In this document: positions 59,901 to 64,000 of the stretch, one piece after another
Position numbering within the stretch: position 1 is the stretch's first letter
Layout: each line of letters opens with the position of its first letter
Assembly (NCBI RefSeq): GCF_030718845.1
Contig: NZ_CP132191.1
Span: 744,001-808,000, forward strand
Source of the DNA: Mycoplasma seminis
GTDB lineage: Bacteria; Bacillota_I; Bacilli_A; Mycoplasmatales; Metamycoplasmataceae
Direction of reading: 5' to 3'
Length of the DNA: 64,000 nucleotides
Translations under genes and position numbers: made by a program
The notes under the pieces: model-generated
Databases searched by the model: none
Seen by the model: only the letters and a program-made list of their open reading frames with translations
Told to the model about the DNA's origin: nothing

Positions 59901-62900
59901 GATCTTCTTTATTTTGAGCAGCTGTAAGTGCGTCTGAAAGCGCTTTAATTGCTGTATCGTATGCAGCTTTTGCTGTTTCAGAAGCATTTACATAATTTGA
60001 AGATTTTTCAACTGCAGATTTATCATTATTTGTTGTGTTTGCTGCTTGCATTGTGTTATCTAATGTAGTAGCATTTCTTTCTACAGTATTTACATCAGCA
60101 ATATCTGTTTTTTCTTTTACATTTTCAATAAGTTTATCTTTTTGAGCTTTTGTTAAATTCTTAAGTGAATCAATATTTTGTATTGCAGCTGTTTTAGCAT
60201 TAGCTAAAGCTTGATTTGCGGCATTAGTTGCTTCTTGAACAACATCTTCTAAAGCTTGTTTGTTTGTAGTGTTTTTTGCTTTTGCAATGTAATCTTTTCT
60301 ATCTTTTTCTGGTAAGTTAGTTAAAGCATTAATGTCTTTTGTAGCTTTTTCAATGTTGTTTGCACCATTTAAAGCAGTTGCGGCATTATTTAATGCTTCA
60401 GTTTGTGAATTAATGGTTGCAGGATCCATTATTTCTGTACCATTTAATTTATTTTGTTGTTCTTGAACAGCATTATTTGCATTAGTAAAGGCTTCTTGAG
60501 TTGCTGTAGAAGAATATTTATAATTTGGTGTAGTAGCTGTGTCTTTGTATGTTTCAGCAGCTTTATTATAAGCTTCCATAGCTGTATCTAATTGTGAAGC
60601 GCCTTGTTTAATTGTAGTAATTGAAGATTCATCATTAGATTCAGATATTTGTTGGTTTAAAGATTGCTTTTGATATTCAGAAAGATTCTTCATCTTATTA
60701 ATTTCTGCAGTTGCTTTTGCTTTAGCTTTTGCTAATTGATCTAATCCATTTAATTTATTATAAGCTGTATTTAATTTTTCGATTTCTTGAGTTAATTGTT
60801 CTACAGTAGAATCATTAATTAATTTATTATTATTAAATAATTTATTTGCATTTGCAATAGCATCTGTTAATACATTTTGGTTTGTAGCGTTAACATATCT
60901 AGGATCTGTATTAGAAGATACAATAGCTTGATTATTTGAAATTGCTGATAATAATTCACCAGCTTTAGCATTTAAGCTTGTAGCTTTAGTTACTACAGCA
61001 TTAACATCAGAATTTGATGTTTTAGTTTTTAATTCTTCTTTGTATTTATTAATAACTTCTTGAGATAAATTATTTAATTGTCCTAAACTAGTTTCGGCAG
61101 TAGAAATAGCTTCTTGAAGTCTACTATTACCATCTAAATTAGAAACCGCATCAGTTATTTTATCTTTTAATGCATTAACTTCCTCTTTTGTAAGTGCAGC
61201 TCCATCTTTTCCTGTTGCTGTATCAGCTTCAGTTAAAGCATCTGTTAATGCTTCAGCTAATTTTTCACTAGCATTTGTGAAATTATTTGTTCCTTTTGCA
61301 TCATTACCTGAAGTAATTGCATCTTTTAATTGTCCCATTGCTGTGTTTAAGTCATCAGCATTAGTTTTTGCTGTAGTAACATCATCAAGTGTTGTTGAAT
61401 CATTAATTGCTTTTTGTGCAGCTTCTTTTTGAGCTGGGTTTAAATTTGTTAAGTTAGCTAAATTATTTATCGCTGTTTCTTTAGCTGCTTTAAGTTTTTC
61501 TTCACCTTTTAAAGCTGCTTTTGCTGTGTTAATTGCATCTGTATATTGTTTAACTTGTTCAGGAGTTAAATTACTATCTTGTGCTTTGATAGCATTATCT
61601 GCATTTGCAATAGCATTATTATAATCAGCTTGCTTTTCAGGATCATTTATATAATCAGAAGATTTTTTAACTTGTTCAGCATCCTTAATAAGATCTTTTA
61701 AAGTACCCATATTTGTATTAAGGCTGTCAGCATTAGTTTTTGCTGTATTAGCATCAGCAAGATTTTTAGCATTTTGGATATTTTCTTTAGCCGTTTCCTT
61801 TTGTTTATCAGTTAAATTATTTAAGCTATCGATTTGATCCTTTAATGCATCTTTTTGAGCTTGGAAAGCTTCATTATCAGCTGTTTGAGCATCTTTTAAA
61901 ACTTTATCTAACGCTTCTTTATCTGCTGTAGCTGTAGCTTTATTAACTAAATTTGTTTTTTGTTCTGGCGATAAGTTAGGTAAAGCATTAATTGCATTTT
62001 CAACATCTTGAAGATTCTTAGTTCCATCTAAAGCATCATAAGCTTGATCAAGTTGACTTTGAGCTTTTTGTAATGCTTCCGCAGTAGAATCATTTGTAAG
62101 AACTAATCCATTTGGTTCTTCATTACTAAATAATCCATTTGAAGTATCATATTGATTTTTAAACGCTTGTTTTAAGTCATTTGTAGCATATTTATATTTA
62201 TTATCTGTAGCATAGTTTGTGTATTTAGTTAAATCTTCTTTGAATACACCAGCTTGTGTATTTAAGTTTGTAGCTTGTTCTTTGATTTCATTAACTTTAG
62301 ATATAGTTATAACTGTAGCAGCATTAATGTCATTAATATATTTAGTTTTAAGTGCACTTGAAAGATTGTTAAGTTTATTAATGTCTGCAGCGGCATTAGT
62401 TTTTGCTTCATTTAATTTTTCAATTCCATCTAAAGCGTCATATGCAGCTTTCATTTTTTGGATTTCTTTTGTAAATCGTGCAGGATCAGTAGTTTTTTTA
62501 TCTAATTTACATTCAGTATCTGTAAGCTCATATGAAGATTTTACTTCGTTTAATACATCATCAAATTGTTTTTGGTTAGTAGCATTTAAATATTTAGGAT
62601 CAGTAGTTTTTAAAGCCACATCTTTTTTGTATTCTGTAACCATTCTCTCAAATGCTTCTGAAACATTAACTATTTCTTTGACTTTATCAGAAAGAGTTGA
62701 ACCATTATTAGTATTTTTTATAACATATTGTATAAAATGTTTTTTAACTTCTTCAGTTAAATTATTTAAATTATTAATTGTTTCTTTTGCTGTTTGTAAA
62801 TTTTTTTCTCCATTTAAAGCATTAGCTGCGCTTTTTAGAGCATTATATAGCCTTGTAATTCTTACTGTAGCAAAATCCTCAGTATTAGTAACAAGAGATA

Positions 62901-64000
62901 TTGTATGACTATCTGATACAATTGCATTCGCTGCTCTATAAGCTGTATCATAAGCTTCTTGAAGTTTTGTATCAGCATATTTATAATTATTAGTTTGAGG
63001 TCCTTGTTTGTCTAAAATTAATTTTATAAGTTCTTTAGAAGATTCAAGTTCATATTTAACATTTTTAACAGATCGTAAATCGTTCATTTTAGCTGCTGTT
63101 CAATCTTTTGCTTGGTATTTCAATGCGTTATTATCTTTTTTTCTTAAATAATCTAATGCTGCAGAAACAACGCTTTTGCTTCAAATCTCCTTATCATTAC
63201 CTTTAGGTTTACCAGCATCTTTTATAGTTTGAACTAATTTAGTTTTAGCTTGATATCATTCATTACTAAAGTACATTGTTATATCATCAGTAAATTGATA
63301 TGTTGGAGCATTAACGCTTAAATTATTTTCAATAAAGAAGTTTTCTGTTGAATCTGGATTGTAGTATGTTAATCCGCTTGTTGAGTTTGGTTCAAAACGC
63401 ATACCAGCATCAGCATTATATGAGAAAGCATATTGTTTTGATTTATTTTCATATCCGCTTTCAGTGAATTCTTCAGTAACTTCCGGTTTGCTTCCACCGT
63501 ATAAAAATTCATATTTAAATTTAGGTCTTGCAACTGTTGAAGGAATTGAACTACCATCATTAATGTGGAAGTTTAAATTTGTATTTACAAACACATCTTG
63601 ATATCCAGTTCTTGTATATTTATATCCGGTAAAGTATCTTGGATCACCGCCCATTGGGGCTCAGAATGCAGAGATAAATGCTGCTCCTCCGCCACTTCCT
63701 TTTATTGTGTTTCCTGTTGCTGAATCATATAAATATGCTGAAACATCTTTAGAAACATATTTTCTTGTTTTAAAAGTAATTGTATATTTCGGCATCTTTG
63801 TATTTTGAGTATTAAATTTTGTATAAAATACAATTGCCCTTCCGATTGTATAAAAGTTATTTTTAAATCAGTCTATTGCCGCAGTCTTTTCTGGTAAATT
63901 TAAATTAGCTTTGTCTGAAATAAAATTGAAGGCAGCACCTTTATCCAAGTCAGCTAAACCATTAGAAGTTACAATTTGCTGAATATATGCTCATTCATTA
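53905..64000 (-). CDS. Giant GA/FIVAR-repeat surface protein (Ebh/Lmp-like), 5' end outside window
   Basis: At least 3,364 residues are encoded; the start lies beyond the right edge. The first 300 visible residues are a non-repeated, beta-rich part with WYQAKTK and KEIWSK. Then come dozens of helical modules of the type LDGDxxLxxAKxxAxxxIxxLxNLT.AQK...A..LNxxM, the GA-module plus FIVAR pattern of staphylococcal Ebh and of mycoplasma large membrane proteins (Lmp). The C-terminus is a single membrane helix, PWWAWLVIVSGLTFLSG, and a short basic tail TFKK, so the protein hangs outside on a C-terminal anchor. GA modules can bind albumin, and FIVAR proteins bind sugars or matrix proteins; adhesion is likely but not shown. 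No Trp and one Cys occur over 3,036 residues. Confidence 0.9.
57553..62595 (-). repeat. Tandem super-repeat of about 1.66-1.70 kb in the giant gene
   Basis: The codons for the anchor motif DP(K/R)YxNATN recur with AGGATC marks at plus-strand positions 57553, 59215, 60901 and 62596, i.e. spacings of 1662, 1686 and 1695 bp (554, 562 and 565 codons). Within each unit the same series of GA/FIVAR sub-modules returns (for example the YINDPAHQ / YVNASETAK-type and KYKYA-type blocks). A further part unit lies at about 55.9-57.5 kb. Confidence 0.85.

Noticed and set aside
53977-63087. Many plus-strand frames opposite the giant gene
   Set aside because: They are antisense shadows of the repetitive, Ala/Asn/Lys-rich coding sequence, with no ribosome sites and strange Leu/Val/Ser-only products.

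Overview
The window comes from a wall-less Mollicute that uses genetic code 4 (Mycoplasma/Mycoplasmopsis-like). The DNA is very AT-rich. Conserved proteins such as LeuRS, Lon, DnaB, TopA, PrfA and the Ca-type P-ATPase stay open only if TGA is read as tryptophan. Surface proteins are lipoproteins or single-pass giants, and many starts are leaderless, with TATAAT about 6 nt before ATG. All coordinates below assume TGA = Trp. I cannot name the species.

Layout. 1-2.2 kb: two overlapping leftward genes of unknown function (one cut by the window edge), then about 1.1 kb without genes that contains a G-depleted, C-rich block. 2.2-9.2 kb: a small lipoprotein, a PotD-like polyamine-binding protein, RNase P RNA, and a large repeat-bearing lipoprotein with a transglutaminase-type catalytic triad. 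9.2-11.1 kb: two overlapping RNA methyltransferase genes (RlmD/TrmA family and RsmD). 11.2-19.4 kb: an accessory region around trmB. It holds three paralogous four-helix membrane proteins, each coupled to an upstream cistron (495 aa, 11 aa and 59 aa), an IS30 transposase relic, and a coupled pair that includes a membrane-anchored nucleotidyltransferase. 19.4-27.5 kb: a leftward core series, nadE-yebC-ZIP transporter-gdpP-rplI-dnaB-CNNM/CorC. 27.8-35.2 kb: a rightward series with an ECF-type S component, leuS (degenerate editing domain), lon and an APC permease. 35.3-38.0 kb: a DpnII-type GATC restriction-modification system in which the Dam methylase carries an N-terminal XRE helix-turn-helix. 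38.1-41.3 kb: topA and an MtaD-like deaminase. 41.5-43.3 kb: prfA-prmC. 43.3-46.6 kb: membrane proteins, a PTS EIIBA-like protein that has lost its phosphorylation residues, and a coiled-coil membrane protein. 46.7-50.7 kb: tRNA-His, asnA and a P-type Ca ATPase. 50.7-52.6 kb: an Rrf2 regulator with a flavoprotein disulfide reductase. 52.7-53.8 kb: rpmG-secE-nusG. 53.9 kb to the end: the C-terminal 3,364 residues of a giant GA/FIVAR-repeat surface protein, cut by the right edge.

How the parts fit. Housekeeping genes (translation, replication, proteolysis, c-di-AMP turnover, ion transport) are interleaved with host-interface and defence modules. The two most distinctive features are the coupled membrane-protein family at 11.2-19.4 kb, whose first cistron is intact once and vestigial twice, and the giant adhesin-like protein. 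Its GA/FIVAR modules form a tandem super-repeat of about 1.66-1.70 kb and contain no tryptophan over 3,036 residues. Several core proteins show mycoplasma-style erosion: the LeuRS editing site, the PTS EIIBA active sites and the TopA zinc ribbon.
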